This document shows, in pieces, positions 10,683-19,399 of a DNA stretch of 64,000 bases. The translations under genes were made by a program, and so were the position numbers. The notes under the pieces were generated by a model. The model saw only the letters and a list, made by a program, of their open reading frames with translations. It was not told where the DNA came from and did not search any database. Source of the stretch: Actinomyces bowdenii (lineage in GTDB: Bacteria > Actinomycetota > Actinomycetes > Actinomycetales > Actinomycetaceae); contig NZ_JAGFOU010000012.1 of the NCBI RefSeq assembly GCF_017592395.1, forward strand, positions 1 through 64,000. Direction: 5' to 3'. Position 1 is the first letter of the stretch; each line of letters opens with the position of its first letter.

Positions 10683-11843
10683 ATGACCGCGACTGCCCCC
10701 CGCCCCGACCCCCAGCCCACGCCCCTGGCCCGTGCCGCGGACGTCCCGGTCCCCAGTGCCGACTCCCTGGCCGGCCGCTTCCCCCTGACCCGCAATGACA
10801 CTCCGGCCAGCCCCGCGCAGCGGACCCGGGCCCTGGAGGACCTGCACTTCGGCACCACCTTCACCGACCACATGGTCCACGCCCGCTGGACCCAGGGCGA
10901 GGGGTGGGGGCGGAGGGGCACCATCGCCTACGGGGACCTGGCGCTCTCCCCGGCCGCGGCGATCCTCCACTACGGCCAGGAGGTCTTCGAGGGCATCAAG
11001 GCCTACCGGCACCGGGACGGCTCGGTGTGGACCTTCAGGCCCCGCTACAACGCCGCCAGGCTCAACGCCTCCGCCCGGCGCATGGCCCTGCCCGAGATGG
11101 AGGAGGAGGACATCATCGCCTCCCTGGTCGACCTGGTCCGGGCCGATCACGAATGGGTCCCCGGCGGAGCGGGGGAGTCCCTCTACCTGCGCCCCTTCGC
11201 CTTCGCCTCCGAGCCCTTCCTGGGGGTGCGCCCCGCCCGGCAGGTGGACTACTACGTCATCGCCTCGCCCGCGGGCAACTACTTCCCCCACGGCCTGGAG
11301 CCCCTGAGCATCTGGGTGAGCAGGGAGTACCACCGGGCCGGCCCCGGGGGCACCGGGGCGGCCAAGACCGGCGGCAACTACGCCTCCTCCCTGCTGCCCC
11401 AGCAGGAGGCCCATGAGGCGGGCTGCGACCAGGTCTGCTTCCTGGACGCCGCCACCGGGCAGAACCTCGAGGAGCTCGGGGGGATGAACATCATGGTGGT
11501 CGACGCCGACGGCTCGGTGCGCACGCCCAGGCTCACCGGCTCCATCCTGGAGGGCGCCACGCGGGCCTCCATCATCACCCTCCTGCGCGACGAGGGCCGC
11601 CGGGTCACCGAGGAGACCATCAGCCTCCAAGGGCTGCTGGAGGACATCGGCTCCGGGCGGGTCTCCGAGGTCTTCGCCTGCGGGACCGCGGCCGTCGTCG
11701 TGCCCATCGGGCGCCTGGCGGGCCCGGGCGTGGAGGCGGAGATCACCGGCACCGAGGTCACCCGCAGGATCCACGAGCTGCTCACCGGCATCCAGTACGG
11801 GCGCCGGCCCGACCCCCACGGGTGGATGTACCGCCTCACCTGA
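10683..11843 (+). CDS. ilvE: branched-chain amino acid aminotransferase
   Basis: Fold-type IV PLP aminotransferase (386 residues) for the last step of Leu, Ile and Val synthesis. The lysine in GAAKTGGNYASSLLPQ is the expected Schiff-base residue, and the IlvE features YGQEVFEGIKAY and LEELGGMNIMVV are present. The first 35 residues are a non-conserved Pro/Ala-rich tail. ATG 10683 has no strong Shine-Dalgarno. Together with leuB it completes the branched-chain set in this window. Confidence 0.95.
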   Translation: MTATAPRPDPQPTPLARAADVPVPSADSLAGRFPLTRNDTPASPAQRTRALEDLHFGTTFTDHMVHARWTQGEGWGRRGTIAYGDLALSPAAAILHYGQEVFEGIKAYRHRDGSVWTFRPRYNAARLNASARRMALPEMEEEDIIASLVDLVRADHEWVPGGAGESLYLRPFAFASEPFLGVRPARQVDYYVIASPAGNYFPHGLEPLSIWVSREYHRAGPGGTGAAKTGGNYASSLLPQQEAHEAGCDQVCFLDAATGQNLEELGGMNIMVVDADGSVRTPRLTGSILEGATRASIITLLRDEGRRVTEETISLQGLLEDIGSGRVSEVFACGTAAVVVPIGRLAGPGVEAEITGTEVTRRIHELLTGIQYGRRPDPHGWMYRLT

Positions 11844-11943
11844 CGACCGGCCGGGCCCGCCGCGCCTGGGGCCGGGCTGTGAATCGCGCGTGATTTCTGT
11901 GGGAGTGCACAAGAGGAGCGGCGATCTATGGTGCGATAGGGGC

Positions 11944-13065
11944 ATGACGCCTGCGACCACCGACCCCCAGGAGCCCACGGATGACGATGCCTCCGCCCCC
12001 GGCCGGGCGGCGGGCCGGGACCCGGAGGCGCCCGGCTCCCGCGAGGGCCGACGGCGCACCCTGAGGGCGGTCCTGCTCAGCGCCGCCATGGTGGTCCTCG
12101 TGGTGGCCCTCGTCGTCGCGGGCCTGGGCCTGTGGCTGCGCCACTCGCTGGGCTCGGACCTGGAGACCATCGCCGACCCCTTCGCCGGCATCGCCACCCG
12201 GGCGCCGCACCAGAGGGTCGAGGGCGATCAGCAGCCCGCCACCAATATCCTCGTGCTGGGCTCGGACTCCAGGATCAGCGCGGGCGACCCCTCCCAGTGG
12301 GAGGCCGGGGCCCAGCGCACCGACGCCCTGATGATCATGCAGATCAGTGGTGACAGGCAGGACATCAGCGTCGTGTCCATCCCGCGCGACACCTGGGTGG
12401 ACATCCCCGGGCACGGCCAGGCCAAGATCAATGCCGCCTACGCCTACGGCGGCACCTCCCTGACGATCCAGACCGTCGAGGCCCTCACCGGCATCCGCAT
12501 CCACCATGTGGCCATCGCCGACTTCGAGTCCTTCACCACCCTGACCGACGAGATCGGCGGGGTCACCATCGATCTCAAGGAGCCCCAGACCCTGGCCGGC
12601 ACCGAGTTTCAGGCCGGGCCCCAGCAGCTCAACGGTGCGCAGGCCCTGGCCTACGCACGTGAGCGGGACTCCCTGCCCGAGGGCGACTTCGACCGCGTCA
12701 AGCGCCAGCAGGCCTGGATGCGCGCCATCGTCAAGCAGGTCTTCAGCAGCGGAGCCCTGTCCAGTCCCACCAGGCTCTACTCCCTCCTGCGCACGGCCAC
12801 GCGGACCGTGGCCGTGGACGACTCCTTCACCCTCGATGAGATGCAGTCCCTGGCCTGGCAGACGCGCGACCTGCGCAGCGGCGACATCCACTTCATGACC
12901 GCTCCCGCCTCGGGCACCGCCACCTCCCCGGACGGCCAGTCCATCGTCCAGCTCGACCAGGACAGGAGCCAGGCGCTGTTCAGCGCCTTCGCCCAGGACG
13001 CGGTGGGGGAGTACCTGGAGACGGCGCCCGACTCCATCGAGCTGCTGCCCGCCACCGTCAACTGA
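11944..13065 (+). CDS. LytR-CpsA-Psr (LCP) family cell-wall glycopolymer ligase
   Basis: LCP enzymes transfer undecaprenyl-linked glycopolymers to peptidoglycan outside the membrane. A cytoplasmic N-terminal tail is followed by one membrane anchor (about 40-65, VLLSAAMVVLVVALVVAG) and the LCP domain from about residue 95 to 270: ILVLGSDSR, RTDALMIMQI, VVSIPRDTWVDIPGHG with the catalytic arginine, KINAAYAYGG, and ALAYARERD with RVKRQQ. ATG 11944 (MTPATTD) is preferred over GTG 11890 because of the AGGGG just upstream, though spacing is short. It opens the glycopolymer locus, so it probably anchors that polymer. Confidence 0.9.
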   Translation: MTPATTDPQEPTDDDASAPGRAAGRDPEAPGSREGRRRTLRAVLLSAAMVVLVVALVVAGLGLWLRHSLGSDLETIADPFAGIATRAPHQRVEGDQQPATNILVLGSDSRISAGDPSQWEAGAQRTDALMIMQISGDRQDISVVSIPRDTWVDIPGHGQAKINAAYAYGGTSLTIQTVEALTGIRIHHVAIADFESFTTLTDEIGGVTIDLKEPQTLAGTEFQAGPQQLNGAQALAYARERDSLPEGDFDRVKRQQAWMRAIVKQVFSSGALSSPTRLYSLLRTATRTVAVDDSFTLDEMQSLAWQTRDLRSGDIHFMTAPASGTATSPDGQSIVQLDQDRSQALFSAFAQDAVGEYLETAPDSIELLPATVN

Positions 13066-13263
13066 TCCCTCCGGCGGCCTCCCGCCGCACCCCGCCCCGG
13101 CCCGGTCCCTGGCGCCGGGAGGGAGCCCGGCCCGGTGGTCTCATTTCAGCCTCGATCAGCCATGGCCGCGGCTCGCGCCCCGGCGGTTGCTGCGCGGCGT
13201 GGAAGGCTCGTGGGGACGTGCCATTCCCACGGCACGGGATCCCAACGAGGCGAGGGCGGAACT

Positions 13264-13698
13264 GTGAAGCGCGTGATGACCTACGGGACCTTCGATCTGC
13301 TCCACTACGGCCATATCGAGCTGCTCCGGCGCGCACGGGCCCTGGGCGACCACCTGGCGGTGGGGGTGTCCACTGATGAGTTCAACGCCGTCAAGGGCAA
13401 GCGGTCCCGCTACGGATATGACCAGCGCGCGGCCATGATCTCGGCAGTGCGCTATGTGGACCTGGTGGTGCCCGAGGCCACCTGGGAGCAGAAGCCCGAT
13501 GATGTGGCCGCCTACGGGATCGACCTCGTCGTCATGGGGCAGGACTGGCAGGGCGCCTTCGACGACCAGCTCGAGGGGCTGTGCGAGGTCGTCTACCTGC
13601 CGCGCACCCCGGAGGTCTCCACCACCCGGATCAAGCACTACCTCCTGGGCGCCAAGCGCGACTCCGGCGAGAGCAGGCTCAACAGCGTGTGGCTCTAG
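13264..13698 (+). CDS. TagD-like glycerol-3-phosphate cytidylyltransferase, copy 1
   Basis: 144-residue nucleotidyltransferase of the TagD/GCT family, which makes CDP-glycerol from CTP and glycerol 3-phosphate. It shows GTFDLLHYGH with the HxGH nucleotide site (about 7-16), the WEQKPDD region, and the second signature RTPEVSTTRIK near the C-terminus. GTG 13264 begins MKRVMTYGTFD, matching the family N-terminus, with GGGCGGA upstream. A closely similar second copy lies at 14787. Presence in a wall-polymer locus suggests glycerol-phosphate decoration or teichoic-acid-like units. Confidence 0.85.
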   Translation: MKRVMTYGTFDLLHYGHIELLRRARALGDHLAVGVSTDEFNAVKGKRSRYGYDQRAAMISAVRYVDLVVPEATWEQKPDDVAAYGIDLVVMGQDWQGAFDDQLEGLCEVVYLPRTPEVSTTRIKHYLLGAKRDSGESRLNSVWL

Positions 13699-14303
13699 GC
13701 GGCCGGGCAGTGCGCCGGGGAGGACCCGGGGATGATGGCCGACATGATGCGCCCCTGGGGCACTCCCCGGCGGATGAGCCTGCCCCTGGCCTCGACGCTG
13801 GTGACCAGATGGACGGTGCTCACGCGCTCCAGGAGCCTGCGGTCCGCCTCCCCGGGGTAGGGCGAGCAGGACCGCTCACCGGGCTCCGCCTCCAGGTGCA
13901 GGACCGGGATGCCGTGGTTGAAGGCCGTCAGAGCCACGGCGCAGATCGAGGTGGTGAGGCCCTCCACGAGCACCGCATCCGGGCGCCGGGAGCGCAGCAG
14001 CCCGCCGAAGCGCGAGAAGACCTCGGCGGTCAGGGCGTTGCGGTCGTGCCCGACCCCGGTCAGGCCCAGGTCGTGGTCGGCCCTCAGGGCGTGCGGGCGC
14101 TCCAGAGGGGCGAGGGCCGTGTCTCGCGCAGCCCGGAGCGCCCCGTGAGCGGCGGCGCGCGCCCGATCCCCCGCAGGGCGGTGCTCACCGGTGGACACCG
14201 TCGTCGTGCGTGAGCCCGGGTGGGCGCTCAGGGCCGTGATGAGGGGCATCAGGGCACTGGCCTGTGCGGTGGTGGCGTAGACCGCCATGACGCAGATGCT
14301 CAC
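13695..14303 (-). pseudogene. C-terminally truncated UDP-GlcNAc 2-epimerase-like protein
   Basis: 202 residues matching only the N-terminal half of non-hydrolysing UDP-N-acetylglucosamine 2-epimerases (WecB/MnaA, normally about 370 residues): MAVYATTAQASALMPLI, VSTGEHRP, HGIPVLHLEAEPGE, SPYPGEADRRLLERVS and an end of about VPQGRIMS. The C-terminal UDP-binding domain is absent. The family motif HGDTT reads EGLTT here, so the active-site aspartate is lost. GTG 14303 has GGAGG 4 nt upstream and the frame is clean, so it may still be translated. Its stop overlaps the 3' end of the convergent TagD-like gene. Either a decaying gene or a stand-alone half-domain. Confidence 0.65.
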
Positions 14304-14786
14304 CGGGCCTCCAGCGGCGGTGGATGGGATGCGCGCCGGGACCGGGGAGGGGCGGCGCGTGCTGTCCAGGTCACTGTAGTGGCGTCCATCCCCTCCCCGT
14401 GGCGAGGGGGCGCCCGGGCAGGGCACTGCAACCGGAGTGTGATCAAGGGCAGCGGCTGTGATGGGCGTGCGATCCTGCGTGAGACCCGGGCAACGCCGCC
14501 GTTGCGGCGCCGGGCGGGAGCAGGTCACGTGTCGGCCTCGGGATGGTCGGACGCGGGGGACGGGGCCACCGGGTTTTCGGCTTACTTGCAGGGTGCCCAA
14601 TAGTGAGTGGGCACGATCACAGTGCGGGAGCAGGCTCAGTGCGATAACACGACCGTCAGAGTGCTTTCGAGATCCCTAGACTAACTGCGTGCGCATTCAA
14701 CTACTGTGCGCGCATTCCACGACAGGACGCCGAATACTTGTATGATTTCTACAAGCATCGGGCTGAGCTATCCGAGGATCGACTTG
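14304..14786. promoter_or_regulatory. divergent intergenic region upstream of second tagD-like gene
   Basis: About 480 bp with no convincing gene. GC falls toward the right end. A TATGAT at 14741-14746 inside ACTTGTATGATTTC is the best -10-like sequence for the downstream gene, about 45 bp before its start, but I find no good -35 partner. No clear terminator or repeat is seen. Confidence 0.35.
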
Positions 14787-15188
14787 ATGAAACGCGTGAT
14801 CACCTACGGCACCTTCGATCTGCTCCACTACGGCCATATCGAGCTGCTCCGCAGGGCCAGGGCCCTGGGCGACTACCTCATCGTGGCGCTGTCCACTGAT
14901 GAGTTCAATGCCGCCAAGGGCAAGACCGCCTACTTCAACTACGAGCAGCGCAAGGAGCTGCTGGAGGCCATCCGCTACGTCGACATGGTCATCCCCGAGC
15001 GCACCTGGGAGCAGAAGAGCCGCGACGTCGTCGAGCACGATATCGACCTGTTCGTCATGGGGGAGGACTGGATCCACACCTTCAACGACCAGCTCGAGGG
15101 GCTGTGCGAGGTCGTCTACCTGCCGCGCACCCCCGAGGTCGATACCCGCCCCGCGCACGGCCGCCCGGCCGGTGGCGCCGGCGCCTGA
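14787..15188 (+). CDS. TagD-like cytidylyltransferase, copy 2 (divergent C-terminus)
   Basis: 133-residue paralogue of the gene at 13264. The N-terminal 105 residues are highly similar, including GTFDLLHYGH and DQLEGLCEVVYLPRTPEV. After this the conserved STT-x-IK signature is replaced by DTRPAHGRPAGGAGA, so one of the nucleotide-contacting motifs is missing. ATG 14787 begins MKRVITYGTFD; upstream GAGG at about 14774 is weakly placed. It could be inactive, a hetero-oligomer partner of copy 1, or a degenerating duplicate. Convergent with the flippase gene. Confidence 0.75.
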   Translation: MKRVITYGTFDLLHYGHIELLRRARALGDYLIVALSTDEFNAAKGKTAYFNYEQRKELLEAIRYVDMVIPERTWEQKSRDVVEHDIDLFVMGEDWIHTFNDQLEGLCEVVYLPRTPEVDTRPAHGRPAGGAGA

Positions 15189-15217
15189 TCCCGCTGATCC
15201 CGTCCGCGGGATGATGG

Positions 15218-16588
15218 TCATCGGCGGGGCATGAGCCGCCTGGCGCCCAGGACCCCGGCCAGCAGGATGACCGCGGCAGTGGCCATGTTGACAGCGGTGC
15301 CCGCCAGGTAGAACACGAGCATGGCCAGGCCCACCACTGCGAGCCCGGCGAGAGGCTCCCGAGGACTCACCCTCATCCCGATCTCGCCGCGAAGCCGGTA
15401 GAGCATGTAGGCGATCCCAGCGCTGTAGCCCAGAAGGGTGGAGATGCATGCCCCGAACAGTCCCCAGAGGTGGACCATGGGCAGGACGCACGCCGTATTG
15501 ACCGCACCCGCGATCCCGATGGCCCAGAGCGTGTCGGCGTTCCTGTCAATGGCGTAGAAGATGTTCACCAGGAAGTTCGAGTAGCCGCTGAGGGTGGACA
15601 CCGCCAGGGCGAGGGGGATGACTGCCAGAGCCGCGCCGTACTGGGGGTCGATGACCCAGGGGAAGATCACCTTGAGCACGGGGATGAGGAGCGCCAGTCC
15701 CAGCAGGAGGGCGGTGGCATAGGCCCCGGCGGCGCGGGAGAAGAAGCGGCTGTGCTCCCGGGAGCGCTCGAAGGCCAGATCCTGCCAGGCGTAGGTCATC
15801 GCCGTGATCACCAGCATCATCACGGCGCCGAATCGCATGGCGATGGCGAACAGCCCGTTATGGGCCAGATCGAGCACCGCCCCCACCACGGCGCGGTTCA
15901 AGGAGTTGATCGTCCAGTAGACCAGGGCGTTGAGGCCCACGGGGATGGCCAGGACGAGCATGGTGCGGGCGGCGGGCCGCACCCCCCAGCGCCAGGAGGA
16001 GGAGAGCATCCGGCGCCCCACCCCCACCCGGGCCTCGACGTAGATGATCTCGCACAGGTAGGCCACGATGGTCGAGATGTACAGGGCGCGGAAGTCCCAG
16101 TCCAGGCCCACCAGGAGCAGGACGTTCATCCCCATCATGACCACTGAGGCCAGCACCCCGGAGAAGGCGTAGTCCCAGTTCCTGCGAAGCCCCCGGCAGG
16201 CGTGCTTGTAGACGTACTCGATGTTCTGCACGATGCCCAGGCAGGCGATGAGGCCCAGGTAGCGGATGTCGAGCAGGAGCGCGGCCGCCACCATGAGCAG
16301 GATGTAGGCGAGCGTGGAGCCCAGGAAGACCAGGGCGCCGGCCTGCAGGGCGCGCACCTGCTCGTCCTGGCTCTTGTACATCCGCCGCAGGATGACCACC
16401 CAGATATTGAGGAACAGCGATTCGCACACCACTGTCAGGTAGGTCACGCTCAGGTCGTAGTAGCCGAAGTCCTCGGGGGGGACCACCGCCGTGTAGAGCG
16501 GCAGCATGATGAAGGCGATGAGCTTGGACAGCACGGTGCCCAGCACGAAGATCCCCGAGTTCCTCAGGAAGGTCCACAGTGCGCCCAT
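15218..16588 (-). CDS. Wzx-like polysaccharide flippase
   Basis: 456-residue integral membrane protein of the MOP/PST superfamily with about 12-14 hydrophobic segments, beginning LRNSGIFVLGTVLSKLIAFIMLPLYTAVVPPEDFGYYDL, typical of oligosaccharide flippases (quoted as separate family features, LSKLIAFIMLPLYT and EDFGYYDL). Such proteins move undecaprenyl-linked repeat units across the membrane. ATG 16588 shares one base with the upstream glycosyltransferase stop (TGATG). Last gene of the four-gene operon 20607 to 15218. Confidence 0.88.
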   Translation of the reverse strand: MGALWTFLRNSGIFVLGTVLSKLIAFIMLPLYTAVVPPEDFGYYDLSVTYLTVVCESLFLNIWVVILRRMYKSQDEQVRALQAGALVFLGSTLAYILLMVAAALLLDIRYLGLIACLGIVQNIEYVYKHACRGLRRNWDYAFSGVLASVVMMGMNVLLLVGLDWDFRALYISTIVAYLCEIIYVEARVGVGRRMLSSSWRWGVRPAARTMLVLAIPVGLNALVYWTINSLNRAVVGAVLDLAHNGLFAIAMRFGAVMMLVITAMTYAWQDLAFERSREHSRFFSRAAGAYATALLLGLALLIPVLKVIFPWVIDPQYGAALAVIPLALAVSTLSGYSNFLVNIFYAIDRNADTLWAIGIAGAVNTACVLPMVHLWGLFGACISTLLGYSAGIAYMLYRLRGEIGMRVSPREPLAGLAVVGLAMLVFYLAGTAVNMATAAVILLAGVLGARRLMPRR

Positions 16589-17733
16589 CAGGACCCCGCC
16601 GCCTCATTGCAGCGGAGCAGGCGCTCGAAGCGGGGCCGTGCGCTGCCCGCGTCGAAGGCGCTGCCGATGACGGCATTGGGCCCCCGGGCATGGGGGGAGG
16701 CCGACAGCTCGGCGATGCGGCGGGCCCACGGCTGGGGGCCCTGGGCCAGGTCGAGGATCTCGACGACGCCGCCCACCCGGGCGCTGGCGCTGACCGCCTG
16801 GGACATCAGCAGCGGCAGGCCCGCCGCCTGCGCCTCCAGCGCCGTGTAGGGCAGCCCCTCGAAGGTGGAGGGCAGGATCATGACGTCGGCGGCCTGGAGC
16901 AGGTCGGCCACATCCGAGCGGGCGCCCAGGAAGCTGACGCAGCTCCTCAGCCCCGCCTCGTCCACGCGCCGCTCCAGGTCCTGGGCGTAGGGGCCCTGGC
17001 CGCACAGGAGCAGGTGCGCATCGGTGCCCATCCGGCGCAGGTGGGACATGATACCCAGGTCGAAGACGTGATTCTTGGCCGGCCCCAGTCGGGCCACATG
17101 GATGATGGCGGTGGTCTGCGGGCCCAGGCCGAGCTCGGTGCGCATCCGCCGGCGCCGCACTGGGTCGAAGGTGAAGGGGCGGGGGTCGAGGATATTGGGC
17201 ACGAAGGTCCATGGCGAGGAGCCGAAGAACCACTGGGCGGCCTCCGCTGAGCAGGCGTAGCGGCGGTTGGCGCACCCGCTGACCAGCGGGCGCTGGAGGT
17301 GGTGCAGGACCCCGGAGATGCGCCCCGACATATTGGCCGAGGAGTGGGAGTGCAGGATCCGCACCGGTACCCCCGCCCTGCGCGCCGCCACCAGGGGCTC
17401 CAGGGAGTTGACCACCGTCTGATGGAGCCATACCGCGTGGTAGCGGCCCTGGCGCACCACTCGGGTGACCGCCCGCAGATGCTCCAGCGGGTGGTGGCGC
17501 CTCTCGGGCACCCGCACGATCCGGGCTCCGCCGGTCCTCAGCTCCTCGGCGTGGGCGATGGCGTCGCGGTCGGTGAGGAAGGTGAAGTCGTACCCGTCCT
17601 TGAGCAGGCGGAAGGCGGACAGGATGAAGGCCTCCTTGCCCCCCTCGTTGGCGGTCATGCCCCCGATGAGGACGGCGGGGCGCTGGGCGGCATCCTGGGG
17701 GGAGGCTCCTACCACGGGTTGTTCCTTCTTCAT
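16588..17733 (-). CDS. glycosyltransferase, GT4-like
   Basis: 381-residue GT-B glycosyltransferase. The N-terminal domain has the Gly-rich start VLIGGMTANEGGKEAFI. The C-terminal domain shows the GT4 pattern IIHVARLGPAKNH, LLLCGQGP, VSFLGARSDVADLLQAADVMILPSTFEGLPYTALEAQ split across about residues 220-330, including the acidic EGLPYTALE motif. ATG 17733 (MKKEQPVV) leaves 52 bp after the polymerase stop; an upstream in-frame GTG at 17853 would overlap the polymerase and is less likely. It probably adds one sugar to the lipid-linked repeat unit; donor and acceptor are unknown. Confidence 0.85.
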   Translation of the reverse strand: MKKEQPVVGASPQDAAQRPAVLIGGMTANEGGKEAFILSAFRLLKDGYDFTFLTDRDAIAHAEELRTGGARIVRVPERRHHPLEHLRAVTRVVRQGRYHAVWLHQTVVNSLEPLVAARRAGVPVRILHSHSSANMSGRISGVLHHLQRPLVSGCANRRYACSAEAAQWFFGSSPWTFVPNILDPRPFTFDPVRRRRMRTELGLGPQTTAIIHVARLGPAKNHVFDLGIMSHLRRMGTDAHLLLCGQGPYAQDLERRVDEAGLRSCVSFLGARSDVADLLQAADVMILPSTFEGLPYTALEAQAAGLPLLMSQAVSASARVGGVVEILDLAQGPQPWARRIAELSASPHARGPNAVIGSAFDAGSARPRFERLLRCNEAAGS

Positions 17734-17785
17734 GTGCGATGGGTCGGGGCGGGGCGCCGGTGGGGTCCACGCGGCGAGAGCGGGC

Positions 17786-19399
17786 TCAGCGGGCCGGCGG
17801 CGCTCCAGGGGATCGGCCCGGGAGGGCGGCCCGGTGAGGGTCGGCGGGATCACGCGGGCGGGTGAGGATCTGCGCGCCGTAGGAGACGGCCATGAGGGCG
17901 GCGATGGCCATGAAGGCCATGATGGTCGTCGGCTCGACCAGGATGCCGATGAAGTCCGAGGCGGGGCCCCGCGGGATCCAGATGAGGGAGGGCACGATGA
18001 GCATGCGCAGGCAGTTGCTCCAGGAGGCCGTGGTCAGCGCATCCACGTAGCGCAGGACGGCGCCTACGACCGCGGCGACCAGGATGACCCCGAGCATGCC
18101 GTACTGGAGGTATCCCTCGGCCAGGAAGGAGGTTCCAGTGCCCATACCGCTGCGATAGGCGTTCTCCCCCAGGGCGATGCGCGACAGGGAGTGGGACAGG
18201 GAGCCCCCGGCCTCGGCCCGCTCCAAGGAGTTCCCCTGGAGCGGGGGGTAGCCCAGGAGGCGCCCCACGAGGCCGTAATGGGCGAAGTAGGCCAGGTAGA
18301 ACTGGTCGGGCAGCCGATGCCCGTAGAGGACGATATTGTCGATGACCCGGACCGAGACGCCCTGGTTGTAGAGGAACTCCAGCAGTGAGGCGGAGGAGCC
18401 CTGGCCCCGGACGCTCTCCATGGCGGTGAGCAGGAAGGCCAGGGCGGCCGTTCCCAGGCCGATGGCGGAGGCCCTGCGGCGGGTGACCCAGCCCTGGTCG
18501 GGGTCGAGTTTGTTGCGCAGGATGACGTAGCACACCATGACGATGGCGAAGACGGTGAATTCCTTGCGCACCCCCATGAGCAGGTAGAGGCCCTTGATGA
18601 GGGTCAGGGCCGCCGTGGGCAGGATGAGCTGGCGCTGGGAGGGCATGGTCGCCAGGAGGATGAGGTAGGCCACGAAGCAGATATCAGAGCTGTAGGTCCC
18701 CAGCAGGTGCACGATCCCGCTGTTCTGGGAGATGTACTCGGTGGTGTACAGCGAGAGGTACCCGGAGATACCGGTACGGGCGATGGTCGAGATCAGCCAG
18801 AAGGAGCTGAGGGGGAAGGTGAGGAGCACTACGATGAGGCAGGCCTGCCTCAGATGCTCCAGGCCGGTATGCGCACCAGGGCTCCGGCGGAGGCGGACGC
18901 GGCGAGGGCCGCCTCCGCGCCCCAGCAGCCCGCGCAGACGCGTCAGGGCGGCGCGATAGGGGAGTGCCAGCAGGCCGGACAGCATGTATCCCAGGGTCGA
19001 GGAGATCAGCCCCACGTAGAGGATCCCGACCGTCGTGGGATGGGCCGCAGGATCGGTGCGTCCCGAGTCGTAGCCGAAGATCCGCTCCAGGGTGGCCTGG
19101 CTCAGCAGCAGGATGAAGAAGGAGATGAGGTAGCCGCCGAGGAAGACCGGTCGGGACCTGGTCAGCACGCAGTACAGGAAGAGGTTGAGCCACACGGCGA
19201 CCAACAGGGCCCAGGGCCAGTCGCACTCGCTCCACAGCACCAGCACCAGCAGGATCAGGTTGCTCAGGATCACCGGCAGCGCCCGCTGCCGGCGCGGCAC
19301 GGCGCGCCGGCGCCGGTCCTCCCACCGCCCGGTGGCGCGGGAGGGCCGGCGGCGCCCCCGGGCCGGGCGGCCGGCGAGTGCGGCGGGCACTGCGCTCAT
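17786..19399 (-). CDS. Wzy-like polysaccharide polymerase
   Basis: 537-residue membrane protein with about 11-12 hydrophobic segments and a large mid-protein extracytoplasmic loop, with no enzyme motif, as is normal for Wzy proteins. After the Arg-rich N-terminus the first segments are VILSNLILLVLVLW and WALLVAVWLNLFLY. ATG 19399 (MSAVPAAL) overlaps the aminotransferase stop as ATGA, which fixes the start. The call rests on topology and on lying next to the flippase and glycosyltransferase rather than on sequence signature. Confidence 0.75.
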   Translation of the reverse strand: MSAVPAALAGRPARGRRRPSRATGRWEDRRRRAVPRRQRALPVILSNLILLVLVLWSECDWPWALLVAVWLNLFLYCVLTRSRPVFLGGYLISFFILLLSQATLERIFGYDSGRTDPAAHPTTVGILYVGLISSTLGYMLSGLLALPYRAALTRLRGLLGRGGGPRRVRLRRSPGAHTGLEHLRQACLIVVLLTFPLSSFWLISTIARTGISGYLSLYTTEYISQNSGIVHLLGTYSSDICFVAYLILLATMPSQRQLILPTAALTLIKGLYLLMGVRKEFTVFAIVMVCYVILRNKLDPDQGWVTRRRASAIGLGTAALAFLLTAMESVRGQGSSASLLEFLYNQGVSVRVIDNIVLYGHRLPDQFYLAYFAHYGLVGRLLGYPPLQGNSLERAEAGGSLSHSLSRIALGENAYRSGMGTGTSFLAEGYLQYGMLGVILVAAVVGAVLRYVDALTTASWSNCLRMLIVPSLIWIPRGPASDFIGILVEPTTIMAFMAIAALMAVSYGAQILTRPRDPADPHRAALPGRSPGAPPAR

